Under the pieces are notes generated by a model. It was not told where the DNA came from and did not search any database. It saw only the letters and a program-made list of their open reading frames with translations. From assembly GCF_016429155.1 (NCBI RefSeq), contig NZ_JAELUC010000010.1, forward strand, positions 1-64,000: DNA of 64,000 nucleotides, written 5' to 3'. The stretch comes from Pedobacter sp. ASV12. Its GTDB lineage: Bacteria > Bacteroidota > Bacteroidia > Sphingobacteriales > Sphingobacteriaceae. Positions 63,254 through 64,000 of the stretch are shown here, one piece after another; the first letter of the stretch is position 1; every line of letters starts with the position of its first letter. Position numbers and translations under genes: made by a program.

Positions 63254-63949
63254 CTATTCCCTGCTTCTGCCAAACAGCATCGATGCGTAGTACAAAAGAT
63301 TGGCAAGGGCACCTAGAGCCGCAACCACATAGGTCATGGCCGCCCACCAAAGTGCATCTTTTGCCTGTACGTTTTCCTCGTCGGTGTACATAACGCTGCT
63401 GTTGTTTTTTAGCCACACCAACGCCCTATTGCTGGCATCAAATTCTACAGGTAGGGTAATAATGCTAAACAGCGTTACAATAGCCAATCCGGCTACCCCT
63501 ATACCCAGTACAATCGGATTTCCGGTAAAACCAATCAGCAAAACGCCGATCAATAATACCCATTGCAAAAGGTTTGATGAAATACTCACTACAGGCACCA
63601 TATTGGAGCGCAACTGTAGCCAGTGGTATGATTTGGCATGTTGTACCGCATGTCCGCACTCGTGGGCCGCCACAGCAGCGGCGGCTACGCTCCGTCCGTA
63701 ATAAACGTCGGTGCTTAAATTTACGGTATAACTTGCAGGATTATAATGGTCTGTTAACTGTCCCTCCAAACTCATCACTTTCACATTGTAGATGCCGTTA
63801 TCTGCCAACATCTTCTCAGCCACTTCTTTTCCCGATAAACCCGAATTGAGTTGCATCTCGGCATATTTTGAAAATTTATTCCTAAATCGCCACTGCACAA
63901 ACATGCTCAATAACAGTACCGGGATGATTAAAATTAAATAGGTTCCCAT
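63254..63949 (-). CDS. YugP-type membrane zinc metallopeptidase
   Basis: 231 residues from MGTYLILIIPVLLLSMFVQW. The first helix is an anchor. The zinc site is AAVAAHECGHAVQHAKSY with HECGH at 96-100, preceded by the conserved DHYNPASYTVNLSTDVYYGR. Three more hydrophobic segments follow (about 118-160 and 200-225), with the third acidic ligand region in PVEFDASNRALVWL. The family is widespread and uncharacterised. The frame is open 16 codons upstream into the window edge, but this Met starts the anchor helix. Upstream, TTTG-N19-TACATATA is a possible promoter. Confidence 0.93.
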   Translation of the reverse strand: MGTYLILIIPVLLLSMFVQWRFRNKFSKYAEMQLNSGLSGKEVAEKMLADNGIYNVKVMSLEGQLTDHYNPASYTVNLSTDVYYGRSVAAAAVAAHECGHAVQHAKSYHWLQLRSNMVPVVSISSNLLQWVLLIGVLLIGFTGNPIVLGIGVAGLAIVTLFSIITLPVEFDASNRALVWLKNNSSVMYTDEENVQAKDALWWAAMTYVVAALGALANLLYYASMLFGRSRE

Positions 63950-64000
63950 ATCGCTATATGTATGTTTCGGCTTGCTTAAAACAAAAAGCGTTCCCATATT

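Overview
The window reads as a chromosomal contig end from a Bacteroidota bacterium, most likely Sphingobacteriaceae (Pedobacter-like). Evidence: SusC-like outer-membrane barrels with carboxypeptidase-regulatory plugs, GH29 fucosidase, TlpA-type thioredoxins, DUF4397 lipoprotein, S16 with a long acidic tail, near absence of Shine-Dalgarno sites, and many copies of the Bacteroidota -7 promoter box TAnnTTTG. Gene density is high. I see no rRNA, tRNA, CRISPR array or insertion sequence. The assignment rests on gene content and protein style, not on a database search.

Left edge (1-1101): not trustworthy as genome. It begins with poly-C and a Tn5/Nextera read-1 adapter (62-94), followed by a short fragment carrying a two-HTH regulator, then an abrupt junction near 607-616 into the middle of comM/yifB.

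Housekeeping blocks: 1120-4868 (psd, hpt, family 51 glycosyltransferase, minus strand); 4988-7039 (mrp, NifU-like protein, surface-type protein); 7191-9547 (def, M16 peptidase, small membrane protein); GH29 fucosidase; htpG; membrane phosphoesterase; 14541-18934 (DUF4397 lipoprotein, outer-membrane barrel, TlpA). 18940-21469 is accessory-looking: small membrane peptides, a thioredoxin lipoprotein co-directional with a Cys-rich peptide that has a leader-like N-terminus, and a divergent HTH gene. 21686-28615 holds mscS, glutamate dehydrogenase, and the rpsP-rimM-trmD-rplS ribosomal set, opened up by a lipoprotein gene and an HTH plus duplicated-domain membrane protein module.

28853-46347: nucleotidase, VIT/vWA/DUF2135 protein, pfkA, a DsbD whose alpha-like domain is encoded separately and in duplicate, birA, rsfS-ftsH, LUD protein, KAS III-like enzyme, TPR protein, zinc-ribbon coiled coil with Nif3, TM2/DUF2752 pair. 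46611-59340: mfd, DUF3820, DsbA/FrnE-type protein, CsgG-like protein, M14 peptidase and NamZ (sharing a duplicated promoter and signal peptide), cdsA with a CPBP protease, dusB-apaG. 59412-63094 carries the most distinctive system: a long Hsp70-like protein with its own minimal GrpE-like partner gene, abutting a convergent membrane-anchored protein of unknown function. The window closes with a YugP-type zinc peptidase.

Two themes run through the window. First, several housekeeping genes have TAnnTTTG only 3-5 nt before the start codon, which predicts leaderless mRNAs. Second, redox/thioredoxin proteins are numerous (two TlpA-type, DsbD, two DsbD-alpha-like, FrnE-type).
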